DNA from: Microcoleaceae cyanobacterium UBA9251
Lineage (GTDB): Bacteria; Cyanobacteriota; Cyanobacteriia; Cyanobacteriales; Microcoleaceae
Reading direction: 5' to 3'
NCBI GenBank assembly: GCA_003542015.1
Contig: DPLL01000149.1
Coordinates: 224 to 36,968, forward strand
DNA: 36,745 nucleotides
The notes beneath the pieces were generated by a model that saw only the letters and a program-made list of their open reading frames with translations, did no database searches and was not told the DNA's origin. Within the stretch, counting starts at the first letter, position 1. The number at the start of each line of letters is the position of its first letter. This document shows positions 8,277 to 15,614 of this stretch, one piece after another. The position numbers and the translations under genes were made by a program.

Positions 8277-9554
8277 CTATTCAACATAAGAATAACCATC
8301 CTTTCTCTGAATCGGTTTACAGTTTTTGTGATTAATACCTTGAATTAATCCAGCCCAAGTCGAAATATTGAAACTTCCGGTAGTCCTCACTGCTACGCGA
8401 CCGATGTAAGTTCCAATCTTTTTACCCTTCGTAACAATCGCTTTAACAATATCGCCTGTTTGAAAACCCAAGACATTCTTGAATCGAGGAACATAGCGAG
8501 ATGGGAAGCCAAATTTATCGGTGCGACACATTTGACGAGTACCGTGTCCCGTCGCCTTAATCAACAACGGCTTGTTTGTTAACACGGACAATTCCTCAAC
8601 TTGACCAACACAAGCTGCATCAAGCCAATGGGTTTTAGGTAGTTTCAATCGAGTCCGGTTGAATTTGGTCAATCCACCTGAACCAGTTGAAACAGGCAAC
8701 CCCGTTTCTTTTAAGCGACTAAATAACGTCCATCGAGTCGAATTCACAGCAGCAGCATCCTTTAGGGGATGTTTAGCTTGTGCAAGAATGCACTTCTGAA
8801 CGTCTGGTTTCTTGGCTAAGAATTGCTCGACATCCTGAGTACCTTTCTTGAGGTTGCACTTCTCACAAGCAAGGCCAAGGTTAGAAATGCGATCGCTGCC
8901 ACCTTTGGCTTTGGGATGAATATGTTCAATTTGCAAAGGTACATTTTCAACACCGCAGTAAGCGCATTTCCTGTCCCATTTGTTCAGTAGATATTCCCGA
9001 ACTTCGTAGCCAACTAATTCCCCTTGCTGATATTCAATACCTGAAATCTCAGGGTTCTCTAATTGCTGTAAATCAAACCTGACCAGTTCTTGAACAATTG
9101 AACCGATGGGGGCAAACCTAATTAATTTGTTCACCCAAGTCAAAGTTGTTTCGAATCGATGTTGCAAACTAGGGGCTAACCAACCTTTCGATCGGGTGCG
9201 ATTCAAAAATCTTGCTCTCCGGTAGCGAGTATGGCGATTTCTGCGTGACCGACGTATTGAGCGACGGGACTCAAGGCTTGCTTTGATGGCTTGACCACGA
9301 TGGGTTAGTTCAGCACCCCAGATCACCTTATTACCTTGCACTAATGCGATGCCAGTAGTTTTAGAGCCTGGGTCTAGCTTGAGTTGTATTGGTGCAACAA
9401 TTACTTCTGGACATGATTTTTTTAAGATGATTGTAAATGGATACATTCTGAATACAGCAGCATTAACCGAGCCTAGTAATTTCCTTGCTACCGAGGGGTG
9501 ACAAGGGCTTAACGGCTGTTTGTTGGCGTCAATAACTAATGCGTAATTTGACAT
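8277..9554 (-). CDS. iscB: IscB RNA-guided nuclease (OMEGA system)
   Basis: A 425-residue protein with the full IscB layout. The N-terminal PLMP domain appears as PLSPCHPSVARKLL. RuvC-I is KLDPGSKTTGIAL (D61), followed by an Arg-rich bridge helix (about 95-118). RuvC-II is SIVQELVRFD (E156). An HNH domain spans about 190-240, with zinc pairs C197/C200 and C230/C233 and the catalytic IEHIHPKAKGGS (H211). RuvC-III is THWLDAACVG (H309, D312). All catalytic residues look intact. IscB is the ancestor-like relative of Cas9 and cuts DNA guided by an omega-RNA encoded upstream. The ATG has a strong GGAGAGG site. Both nuclease domains are present, so it is not the HNH-less IsrB. Confidence 0.95.
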   Translation of the reverse strand: MSNYALVIDANKQPLSPCHPSVARKLLGSVNAAVFRMYPFTIILKKSCPEVIVAPIQLKLDPGSKTTGIALVQGNKVIWGAELTHRGQAIKASLESRRSIRRSRRNRHTRYRRARFLNRTRSKGWLAPSLQHRFETTLTWVNKLIRFAPIGSIVQELVRFDLQQLENPEISGIEYQQGELVGYEVREYLLNKWDRKCAYCGVENVPLQIEHIHPKAKGGSDRISNLGLACEKCNLKKGTQDVEQFLAKKPDVQKCILAQAKHPLKDAAAVNSTRWTLFSRLKETGLPVSTGSGGLTKFNRTRLKLPKTHWLDAACVGQVEELSVLTNKPLLIKATGHGTRQMCRTDKFGFPSRYVPRFKNVLGFQTGDIVKAIVTKGKKIGTYIGRVAVRTTGSFNISTWAGLIQGINHKNCKPIQRKDGYSYVE

Positions 9555-9557
9555 TTC

Positions 9558-9825
9558 TGCCTCTCCTATTTCTAGGGTAATGTGAGCTTTGACAATGTTA
9601 GAAGTCGGTACTATCCCAAAAGCACTGGCTTAACCCTTTTAGACCTGTTTAACTTTTGAGTTTTAGAGCTTGGAACTAGCTTCGCATTCCAAGGTAAGAA
9701 CTTGGACTCTTGCTTCTAACGTAGTTCTTGCGAACTTAGTCGGGTAAACTTTGGCTTCTTTCAAAGCCCCCGCTAGATCGGTAATCCGATTAGCGGCGGG
9801 TTGTTTACTGTTTCCTTATAGATAG
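9558..9825 (-). ncRNA. Candidate omega-RNA of IscB
   Basis: In IscB loci the guide RNA lies directly upstream of iscB, with the guide at the 5' end taken from DNA flanking the element. This 270-base non-coding stretch, read on the minus strand, starts near the terminal hairpin at 9770-9796 and has several further stems: GTTCTTGCGAAC-type loops around 9723-9735 and paired TTGGAA/TTCCAA segments around 9669-9692. It ends at the ribosome-binding site of iscB. The 5' boundary, and so the guide, is uncertain by about 20 bases. The plus-strand flank is unique to about 9828 and then enters GGGGCAT repeats. Confidence 0.6.
9770..9796 (+). repeat. IS end hairpin (right end of IscB element)
   Basis: Arms CCGCTA/TAGCGG and ATCGG/CCGAT are separated by one unpaired G on the 5' side and closed by the loop TAAT, again 27 bases. 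The outer arms are the same as at 8227-8253 and the inner arms differ, as expected for paired IS200/IS605 ends. On the minus strand the same stem forms the 5' part of the candidate omega-RNA. Confidence 0.8.
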
Positions 9826-9829
9826 TCTA

Positions 9830-9900
9830 GGGGCATGGGGCATGGGGCTCCGTGGGCATGGGGCTCCGTGGGCATGGATGCACAGGGCATTGGGCCTAGG
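9830..9900. repeat. GGGGCAT / GGGGCTCCGTGGGCAT short repeats
   Basis: Tandem GGGGCAT heptamers, then two copies of GGGGCTCCGTGGGCAT and degenerate units, fill the gap between the IscB element's outer end and sucC. The sequence is STRR-like. Confidence 0.75.
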
Positions 9901-9923
9901 GCCTTATAGCATTAGGCAGTGGA

Positions 9924-11156
9924 CTATTTAGCCAAGGATACAGCTTGCGCCACAGCCTGATCCAAAGTGGCTGCGAGGTGTACCGGCAAATGGCCCAAGC
10001 GCTCTTTAACAGAGTCTCGATCGCACCCAATCAGGCGCAGCACAACCTGAATCTGGCGGTTGGCGCGAGTTTTCCGTTCCAGATAGCCCGCCACCGCAGC
10101 GATCAGTTCATCGCTCTTCGAGACACTGCCCAAGATATTCACCAGTAACACCTTGACGTTTTTCTCTCTCCCGACTAACTCCAGACCCAACTCAGCGCGA
10201 TCGCGCAGGGCATCTGCTGCCTCATAGCGGTCTAGTGAACCCAGATTCGCAAAATTAGCTGGTTTTCCTTTGGCGTGGGCCACAGCATCCAGAGTTGCCA
10301 TCGTCAGACCCACTCCGTTGCACAAAATCCCGATATTCCCTTCTAGTTCTACCAAGTTCAGGGATTCGGAATTGGAGATTTGGGATTGAGAGTTGGGTTC
10401 AAACTGTGGGCCCGATTGTAGCACGTTCGGGTGGGAATTCTGGCGCGAGGCTGGGGCATAGGGACTTCTCCTTTCCCCTGGCAATCCGCTGCTTTGCCTG
10501 TTACCAGAGAGTACAGCCAAGTCTGGGTGCCGCCCCAAGGCGTCGTCGTTGGCACTGACTTTGCCGTCTAAAGCCATTACCTCTCGCTTCGGACTGATGC
10601 CGAGAGGATTGATTTCTACTAAATCTAAATCCTTTTCGACAAACAGCCGGTACATTTTTTCGACTATGGTACTCACCGACTGAATCAAGTCTCCCTGCAA
10701 TCCCATTTTCAGCGTCAGACGCCTCGCGTAGAAGGGAGAAAATTCTTGGTCTACGGCTACCTGCTGCATGTACTCGATCGCCCCTTCTACATTCATGCCT
10801 CCTTGTTTCGATCCCAAAAGTACGGGGCGTCGCGCCACGGGGTCTAGGAGTACCGCCAAGTACAATTCTTGGTCAGCGTTGTACTTAGCCTCTGCCAGTA
10901 GGACTTGGGGATACTCCGATTCGATCGGCAAATTAAAAATTGTTTGAGCAGCAGCCACTGCATCGATCGTGTTTTCCACAAACTTGATGCCGCCAGCCCT
11001 CCCCCGTCCGCCCGCCCGCACTTGCGACTTCAGTACAACTGGGTAGGGTATTTTCAGCCCTTTGAGGTCTGCGGGATTGTCAATCCGCTGCGACGGCAAA
11101 ACTGGGATTGCCATCTGGCGAAATAAAGCTTTAGCTTGGTACTCTAACAAATCCAT
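9924..11156 (-). CDS. sucC: Succinyl-CoA synthetase beta subunit, with low-complexity insertion
   Basis: A 410-residue protein. The ATP-grasp N-terminus starts MDLLEYQAKALFRQM and continues VLKSQVRAGGRGRAGGI, the nucleotide-binding part of SucC. The C-terminal ligase half includes GNIGILCNGVGLTMATLD and KVLLVNILGS. Between the two, after GRHPDLAVL and before LVELEGNIG, there are about 47 residues where E. coli SucC has about 20. This stretch is Ser/Asn/Gln/Pro-rich (for example NSQSQISNSES) and its DNA resembles the local intergenic repeats, so it is probably a repeat-derived insertion in a surface linker. It forms the SucCD enzyme with sucD, from which it is separated by the IscB element. 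A heptamer repeat (GTTGACA) lies just upstream. Confidence 0.9.
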   Translation of the reverse strand: MDLLEYQAKALFRQMAIPVLPSQRIDNPADLKGLKIPYPVVLKSQVRAGGRGRAGGIKFVENTIDAVAAAQTIFNLPIESEYPQVLLAEAKYNADQELYLAVLLDPVARRPVLLGSKQGGMNVEGAIEYMQQVAVDQEFSPFYARRLTLKMGLQGDLIQSVSTIVEKMYRLFVEKDLDLVEINPLGISPKREVMALDGKVSANDDALGRHPDLAVLSGNRQSSGLPGERRSPYAPASRQNSHPNVLQSGPQFEPNSQSQISNSESLNLVELEGNIGILCNGVGLTMATLDAVAHAKGKPANFANLGSLDRYEAADALRDRAELGLELVGREKNVKVLLVNILGSVSKSDELIAAVAGYLERKTRANRQIQVVLRLIGCDRDSVKERLGHLPVHLAATLDQAVAQAVSLAK

Positions 11157-11494
11157 GATCTGTAACCGGTAACGGGTATAGCAGTTGACAGTTGACAGTT
11201 GACAGTTGACAGTTGACAGTTACATAGTACGGGAATCTAACCGTTGATGAAGCGCATAAATTAGTCAGTAGTGAGTAGGCAGTAGTCAGTGGTCAGTAGT
11301 CAGTAGTCAGCAGTCATTAGTTATTAGTTATTAGTTATTGGTAGCCACTCACAAATAACTAATAACAAGTAACAAATAACACAAGTCAACCGTCAACCCT
11401 CAACCGTTAACAATACCCAATGCCCAATGCTCTTCGGCGAAGATGCTCTTCGGCCCACAAGCACCTAATTTACCTGAGAAAGGCTATATATCAC
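11157..11494. repeat. Intergenic STRR cluster upstream of sucC
   Basis: This 338-base gap has no gene. It holds tandem GTTGACA heptamers (about 11184-11222), a run of AGTAGTC/AGTGGTC/AGTCATT units (about 11265-11310), TTAGTTA units and a degenerate AACAAAT block (about 11350-11385). Any sucC promoter must lie among these repeats; none was clear. Confidence 0.8.
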
Positions 11495-13000
11495 CTAATC
11501 AGTGCCTCGATGGACGGTTTTGACCCATTTTAGCCGTTTGGGCCGCACGGAAATCCGAGCCGTCACCATCCCTACCAGTAGCCAGTGTAACATATACACA
11601 GTAGCCTGTATTGTTTCCAGCAAGGTGGCCAAAACTCGCATTAGGTCAAATTTGGTGGTTTCTTTGCGAGTGCGGCGCAAACCGACAAATATTCCCACCA
11701 CAGACAAGGTGACAGTCATCACAGTTAGGGGACTGGCGATCGGCATCCGGCGCAGCACAATCGACATCAAAAAGTCGGGCAGCGCTACTGTGGGCAAGAG
11801 ATACTGAGTTACCCAAAATCCAAATAAATCCCAAGTTTTCCCAGTTCCCATCCGGTTGCGAAAAATTAGTCGCCAGTAGTCAAGATAGCGCTGATAGCCA
11901 CCTTCAGCCCAGCGATTGCGCTGGTGCCACAGAGCTTTAGCGTTAGTGACTCCTTCTTCTGACACGGCGGGAAAAGCTAGAAATTCAATGTCCCACTGGT
12001 CTAAGTGCAGCCTCACCGTCAAATCCAGGTCGTCGGTAATTGTCTCCTCGTTCCAGCCTCCGCAGCTTTCCAAGGCTTTGCGGCGCATAAATTGACCATT
12101 ACCGCGCAATTCTCCAATGCCGCCGATCGCCGTCCGCTGTTGCTGGAAAAAACTGTCGAGGGCCATTTCTGCTGCTTGGCTGCGAGTCCAAAAATTCAGA
12201 GGGGCATTGGCGATCGCTTTTCTGACTTGCACTGCTCCCACCAGGGAGTTCTCGAACACCGGTAGCACCCGTCGCAGCAAGTCCGCCGTCACCGTGGCGT
12301 CGGCGTCAAATACCGCCACAAATTCCCCGCGAGTCAAGGGTAACACTTGATTGAGAGCTCCCGACTTGCCGCCGCTGGCATTGGCCCCTCGGCGAAATAC
12401 TTTGAGCTGCGGGTATTGTTTGGTTAGCTGTTCCAAGATCAACGGGGTGCTGTCAGTGCTATCATCGTCGATCGCCCAAAGTTCGTAACGGTCGATCGGA
12501 TAATCCAAATTGCAGATGGATTTTACCAGTCTGGCAATTACCGCTTCCTCATTTTTCGCCGCCACCAGCAGCGACACGTAGGGCCAATCCTCTGGATTTT
12601 CATCCTCAAGAGGCGACGGTACGGGTTTGGGCGAAGCAAATACAACTCTCCATGCGTGCATCCACAGCAGTCCCGTCAACCCCCACACTGCCCATGCGCC
12701 CCAAGAAACCAAGTGCAGAGCGATCGTGCCGCCCCAGATCACGCTCAGCACTACAGCCGCTTTGGCCCGGCGTCCCTGGTACAGATTTTGAGGAAAAGAG
12801 GCAGAACCGGGCACTGACACTGAAACTGGCAGCTCTGCTTTTGTTTCGATGTCAAACTCCCTGTCGCCAGGGGGTATCGCAAATACCTTGCCTTGATGCG
12901 AATTTGACATAGAACTCTTGTCCTCTTCTTGAGCTAAATCAGGGATTTCCAAGTTAAGCTCGCTGCGAGCGTTGTTTTCTGGCCAAGAACTCTCCTGCAT
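11495..13000 (-). CDS. Membrane family 2 glycosyltransferase (processive, cellulose/hyaluronan-synthase-like)
   Basis: A 501-residue protein. A cytoplasmic N-terminus of about 80 residues leads into two hydrophobic segments (about 80-120). The GT-A catalytic domain follows: YVSLLVAAKNEEAVI, WAIDDDSTDST (first Asp), VAVFDADA (DxD), ETITDDLDLTVRLH (the catalytic TDD-type motif) and HQRNRWAEGGYQRY (the QxxRW motif of processive beta-glycosyltransferases). More hydrophobic segments close the protein, as in BcsA, HasA and NodC-like synthases. The reaction would be polymerisation of a UDP-sugar with extrusion through the membrane; the sugar cannot be read. No PilZ domain or BcsB neighbour is present. 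It is transcribed alone. Confidence 0.85.
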   Translation of the reverse strand: MQESSWPENNARSELNLEIPDLAQEEDKSSMSNSHQGKVFAIPPGDREFDIETKAELPVSVSVPGSASFPQNLYQGRRAKAAVVLSVIWGGTIALHLVSWGAWAVWGLTGLLWMHAWRVVFASPKPVPSPLEDENPEDWPYVSLLVAAKNEEAVIARLVKSICNLDYPIDRYELWAIDDDSTDSTPLILEQLTKQYPQLKVFRRGANASGGKSGALNQVLPLTRGEFVAVFDADATVTADLLRRVLPVFENSLVGAVQVRKAIANAPLNFWTRSQAAEMALDSFFQQQRTAIGGIGELRGNGQFMRRKALESCGGWNEETITDDLDLTVRLHLDQWDIEFLAFPAVSEEGVTNAKALWHQRNRWAEGGYQRYLDYWRLIFRNRMGTGKTWDLFGFWVTQYLLPTVALPDFLMSIVLRRMPIASPLTVMTVTLSVVGIFVGLRRTRKETTKFDLMRVLATLLETIQATVYMLHWLLVGMVTARISVRPKRLKWVKTVHRGTD

Positions 13001-13217
13001 AGGTTACTTGATTCAACCACCAATAGTTTTTGATTTAACAGAGATGAGTATTAACTTTATCAGTTTCTGGGCTTTTGTCTAAAGCCGAAGGGAGCATCAC
13101 CAGGGAGGGCCATCTGTGGTTACTGCTGGGGTCATCTGGCATCCGAGCGCGAGTATTGGGAATTACTTGTGCTTGCGCGATAGTTTTAACTTCTAAGAGC
13201 GCGAGAACATAAGTCCC
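13001..13217. other. Intergenic gap upstream of the glycosyltransferase and TnpB element
   Basis: There is no gene between the glycosyltransferase start (13000) and the TnpB left-end hairpin. This 217-base stretch should hold the glycosyltransferase promoter and the left flank of the TnpB element, which would carry its TAM. The insertion joint could not be located by eye. Confidence 0.4.
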
Positions 13218-13244
13218 GCGCTGTACCTGTACTCAGGTCAGCGT
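13218..13244 (+). repeat. IS end hairpin (left end of TnpB element)
   Basis: Outer arms GCGCTG/CAGCGT (five Watson-Crick pairs plus one G-T), a single unpaired T, inner arms ACCTG/CAGGT and loop TACT make 27 bases. The inner arm, bulge and loop match the left-end hairpin of the IscB element exactly. Confidence 0.8.
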
Positions 13245-13332
13245 CCGGTAACAGGTCGTCTCGCCGCTTGCTGAGCGGGGTTCGATGCCCCCGAAGCAAG
13301 AATTTACCACCGCGCTCTGCTCGTGGTAGAAT

Positions 13333-14487
13333 ATGGCGATGTTGACCATGAATTACACGTACCGAATCTATCCAGACGCCACTCAAGCAGATCGGCTGCT
13401 TGAGTGGCTTGAGACGTGCGGGGGCGTATATAACTACGCTTTGCGCGAACTCAAAGACTGGATAGCTTCTCGGAAGTGCATGGTGGATCGGTGTTCTTTG
13501 GAGCGGGAATATATCATCTGTGCTTCGGAACCGTTTCCGTCTTATCACCGACAACAAAACAACCTGCCCAAAGCAAAAAAGCTGATTCCACGTTTAGGCG
13601 AGGTTCATTCTCAAGTGCTGCAAACCACGATTCGTAGATTGCATGATACTTGGGAAGCCTTTCAGAAACGTGGGCTTGGATTTCCACGCTTCAAGAAATT
13701 TGGTCAATTCAAATCGTTTGTGTTTCCGCAATTCAAAAGCAGTCCAATTGAAGGCAACTTCATCAAACTGCCGAAGATTGGCGCAGTCACTATCAACCTG
13801 CATCGTCCAATTCCAGACGGTTTCGTGGTGAAGCAGGTGAGAGTTCTGTCCAAGGTTCGGGGGACACAATGGTATGTAGTGGTCACGATTGAGTCGAGCG
13901 TGTCTATTCCAGATACTCCGGTTCAGGGTCGTGCCATTGGACTTGACTTGGGATTGGAGCGATTTTTGACCGCTTCGGATGGGAGTTTTCAGGAACGTCC
14001 AAAGTTTTTTAGGTCTATGCAAGGCAAGCTTAAATTGCTGCAACGCAGAGCCGCTAAGAAAAAGAAACGTTCTAAAAACTGGGAGAAAGCCCAAATCGAA
14101 GTAGCCAGAATGCACAATCGCATTGCGAACCGTCGAAAGGACTTTCACCTGAAGACGGCGCATAAACTCTGTGACCAAGCTCAAACCATCTTTGCCGAAG
14201 ACCTCAATGTCAAAGGGTTGACAAGAGGAATGCTGCGTAAAGACTGCGTAGATGCTGGCTTCGGACAGTTTCTCTCTCTTGCTGAATGGGTGTGCTGGAA
14301 ACGTGGAGTGTACTTTGAAAAAGTCAACCCCAATGGAACCAGCCAAATTTGTCCAGCTTGCTTTGCCACCGTCAAAAAAGACTTGAGTGTGAGAGAGCAT
14401 CGTTGTCCTGAATGTGGGTATCAAACGCATCGCGATCATGCAGCAGCCGAAATGGTTTTGAGCCGTGGTAAGCGAGAATGTAAGTAG
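13333..14487 (+). CDS. tnpB: TnpB RNA-guided nuclease (IS200/IS605 accessory)
   Basis: A 384-residue protein with the complete TnpB layout. The N-terminal wedge/REC part begins MNYTYRIYPDATQADRL, preceded by two further possible Met starts. RuvC-I is AIGLDLGLERF (D205), RuvC-II is TIFAEDLNVKGL (E289), a zinc finger has C340/C343 and C358/C361, and RuvC-III is THRDHAAAEMV (D368). All three RuvC acidic residues are present, so the nuclease looks active. TnpB cuts DNA next to a TAM under guidance of a right-end RNA that overlaps the 3' end of its gene, which helps keep the element at its site. It is only distantly similar to the IscB nearby and of a different subfamily. Confidence 0.95.
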   Translation: MAMLTMNYTYRIYPDATQADRLLEWLETCGGVYNYALRELKDWIASRKCMVDRCSLEREYIICASEPFPSYHRQQNNLPKAKKLIPRLGEVHSQVLQTTIRRLHDTWEAFQKRGLGFPRFKKFGQFKSFVFPQFKSSPIEGNFIKLPKIGAVTINLHRPIPDGFVVKQVRVLSKVRGTQWYVVVTIESSVSIPDTPVQGRAIGLDLGLERFLTASDGSFQERPKFFRSMQGKLKLLQRRAAKKKKRSKNWEKAQIEVARMHNRIANRRKDFHLKTAHKLCDQAQTIFAEDLNVKGLTRGMLRKDCVDAGFGQFLSLAEWVCWKRGVYFEKVNPNGTSQICPACFATVKKDLSVREHRCPECGYQTHRDHAAAEMVLSRGKRECK

Positions 14488-14640
14488 CCAGGGACTCTGG
14501 CGAAAGGAAACAGTCTGTCAAGTCGGGCTATCGGGGGTCTATGACCTAGATAAGTGGCGCGGGGCAGAAATATCCAAGAGCGATCTTGGGAAGCCCGCGC
14601 TGTACTCGTAGAGTCAGCGTCGGAAGGATGTCACTATCTG
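14440..14640 (+). ncRNA. Candidate reRNA (omega-RNA) of TnpB
   Basis: The TnpB guide RNA is expected to run from the end of tnpB to the right end, with the guide just outside. The stretch after the stop codon is rich in stems: CCAGGGACTCTGG (14489-14501), a GGTCTATGACC stem (14536-14546), CCAAGAGCGATCTTGG (14574-14589), then the end hairpin at 14597-14620. It codes for nothing. The 3' boundary and guide start cannot be fixed here, since the IS end lies a few to 20 bases beyond the hairpin. Confidence 0.55.
14597..14620 (+). repeat. IS end hairpin (right end of TnpB element)
   Basis: Outer arms GCGCTG/CAGCGT, one unpaired T on the 5' side, inner arms ACTC/GAGT and loop GTA. The architecture and outer arms are the same as at the left end; only the inner stem is one pair shorter. 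Confidence 0.75.
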
Positions 14641-14690
14641 CTAATTTTTTGAGGGGAGCCAGAAAAGTCTACACATTTGAGGTGGAAATA

Positions 14691-15065
14691 ATGTCTATTC
14701 CTCAACTCAAGCCAGCCGATGACAAAGAAGTAAAGGTCTATGCGCCTTTCTGTCAAGAGCCTCGGCGCAAGTTTTTGCCACACGCGATTGCGCTATATAA
14801 GCTCAAAAGTTTGGAGGGGGCCAGAAAAATTGACGGTGGCGACGATGTGCCGTTTGTCGCTAGTTGGAATATCTCTTCGCTGCCGATCGATTTGACTCGC
14901 TGTCGGGTGTTATTTGACGGCAATGCTGAACTCAGCTATGAAGTGACCATGCAAAGCTCTGAGTTTGTGAGTTACTTAATTGAGGTACTCCTGAATTTTC
15001 AGCGCACTCGTACCGTCGATTTTTCTAAATCATTTTACCGGAAGCTGATGCGCATGGATGAGTGA
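14691..15065 (+). CDS. Small conserved-looking protein of unknown function
   Basis: A 124-residue soluble protein. I chose the ATG at 14691 because a GAGGTGG site lies 5 bases before it; a longer reading frame upstream would run through the TnpB right-end hairpin and is not credible. The start MSIPQLKPADDKEVKVYAPF, absence of signal or membrane segments, and a C-terminal helical part with aromatic and basic residues are all that can be seen. I do not recognise the family. The TnpB element ends about 60 bases upstream, so its promoter may have been displaced or replaced by the insertion. Confidence 0.65.
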   Translation: MSIPQLKPADDKEVKVYAPFCQEPRRKFLPHAIALYKLKSLEGARKIDGGDDVPFVASWNISSLPIDLTRCRVLFDGNAELSYEVTMQSSEFVSYLIEVLLNFQRTRTVDFSKSFYRKLMRMDE

Positions 15066-15083
15066 TTTTGGGGCGGTTGAGAT

Positions 15084-15223
15084 CCCCAGAGTCGGCAATT
15101 GACTGCCCTGTCTGTTGCCAATTACCGGGCAACAGACACGCCAAGTCTTGACTGAGCTTTAGCCAAACCCAGAGCGGCGAACTTGCATGATTTCCACTGA
15201 CATCTGAATTGCCAACTCTGGGG
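15084..15223. repeat. Long fold-back element with nested hairpin
   Basis: Outer 17-base arms CCCCAGAGTCGGCAATT (15084-15100) and its near-perfect complement (15207-15223, one G-T type mismatch) enclose about 106 bases. Near the left arm lies an inner palindrome TGTCTGTTGCC/GGGCAACAGACA around the loop AATTACC. It lies in a 549-base gap (15066-15614) with no gene. It could be a MITE-like repeat or a structured RNA; there is no coding signal. Confidence 0.6.
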
Positions 15224-15614
15224 AACTCTGAGCCGTTGTGCTGCGATCGCCCAGGTTGCACCGTCAGATTTTGTTTAACTGTTGCACAGCATTAGCCTCG
15301 CGCCCAACTACTGCGTTTGAACGATCGCGCGTCGCACTAATAACTAATTAATAATCATCCAGATTTCGGTGGCACCGGAATTATATAATAGTTCAAAAAA
15401 ACCGCTTTGAAAAAAACCTTTGAAACAAACATCTGAAAAAAATGCAGTCAATAAAATTGCGAACAAGTGGGTGGCCAACAGGTGAAAAAATGTGGCAAGT
15501 AAAAGTTTGATGTACGTGAGGGGACAAAATAGAGTATAATCGTATTGCGAAATTGAGTCGCTGTGCGTTCATAATGTTGAATTAACTAAATTTATTAAAA
15601 TAGACAGGTGCAAA
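15224..15614 (+). promoter_or_regulatory. AT-rich upstream region of the DRTGG-protein gene
   Basis: The second part of the long gap contains two TATAAT hexamers (15384-15389 and 15535-15540). The latter lies 75 bases before the gene but the nearest -35-like TTGATG (15507-15512) is 22 bases away, too far for a standard promoter. It is a candidate promoter region only. Confidence 0.35.

Larger units (their letters stand above)
8210..9830 (-). mobile_element. IscB element (IS200/IS605-type, no tnpA) inserted between sucC and sucD
   Basis: The element is bounded by two hairpins of identical architecture (8227-8253 and 9770-9796) and carries iscB plus an upstream structured region, but no transposase. 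The exact ends could not be fixed. By hairpin polarity the plus strand is the transposition top strand, so the end near sucD is the left end and the omega-RNA side is the right end, with iscB antisense to the top strand. It would have to be mobilised by a TnpA supplied elsewhere. Confidence 0.75.
13205..14640 (+). mobile_element. Solo TnpB element (IS200/IS605-type, no tnpA)
   Basis: A single tnpB lies between two bulged end hairpins (13218-13244 and 14597-14620), about 1.4 kb in total. There is no TnpA Y1 transposase on either side. Both hairpins carry an unpaired T on the 5' side, giving a plus-strand top strand with tnpB in sense. Ends are approximate. Confidence 0.75.

Noticed and set aside
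8277..9554. Cas9-like protein
   Set aside because: The HNH/RuvC layout is that of IscB at 425 residues with a PLMP domain and no REC lobe or CRISPR; Cas9 is far longer.
9807..14514. Shared word AAGGAAACAGT in the IscB upstream region (minus strand, 9807-9817) and after tnpB (plus strand, 14504-14514)
   Set aside because: An 11-base match in sense orientation in both guide-RNA regions is suggestive, but it falls at different positions relative to the ends, so chance is not excluded.
13033..14640. A complete IS605 with tnpA and tnpB
   Set aside because: No HUH/Y1 transposase frame exists on either strand around the tnpB or iscB genes.
14586..14690. Longer start for the small unknown protein after the TnpB element
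   Set aside because: The extended part is translated from the IS end hairpin and lacks a ribosome-binding site; the ATG at 14691 has one.
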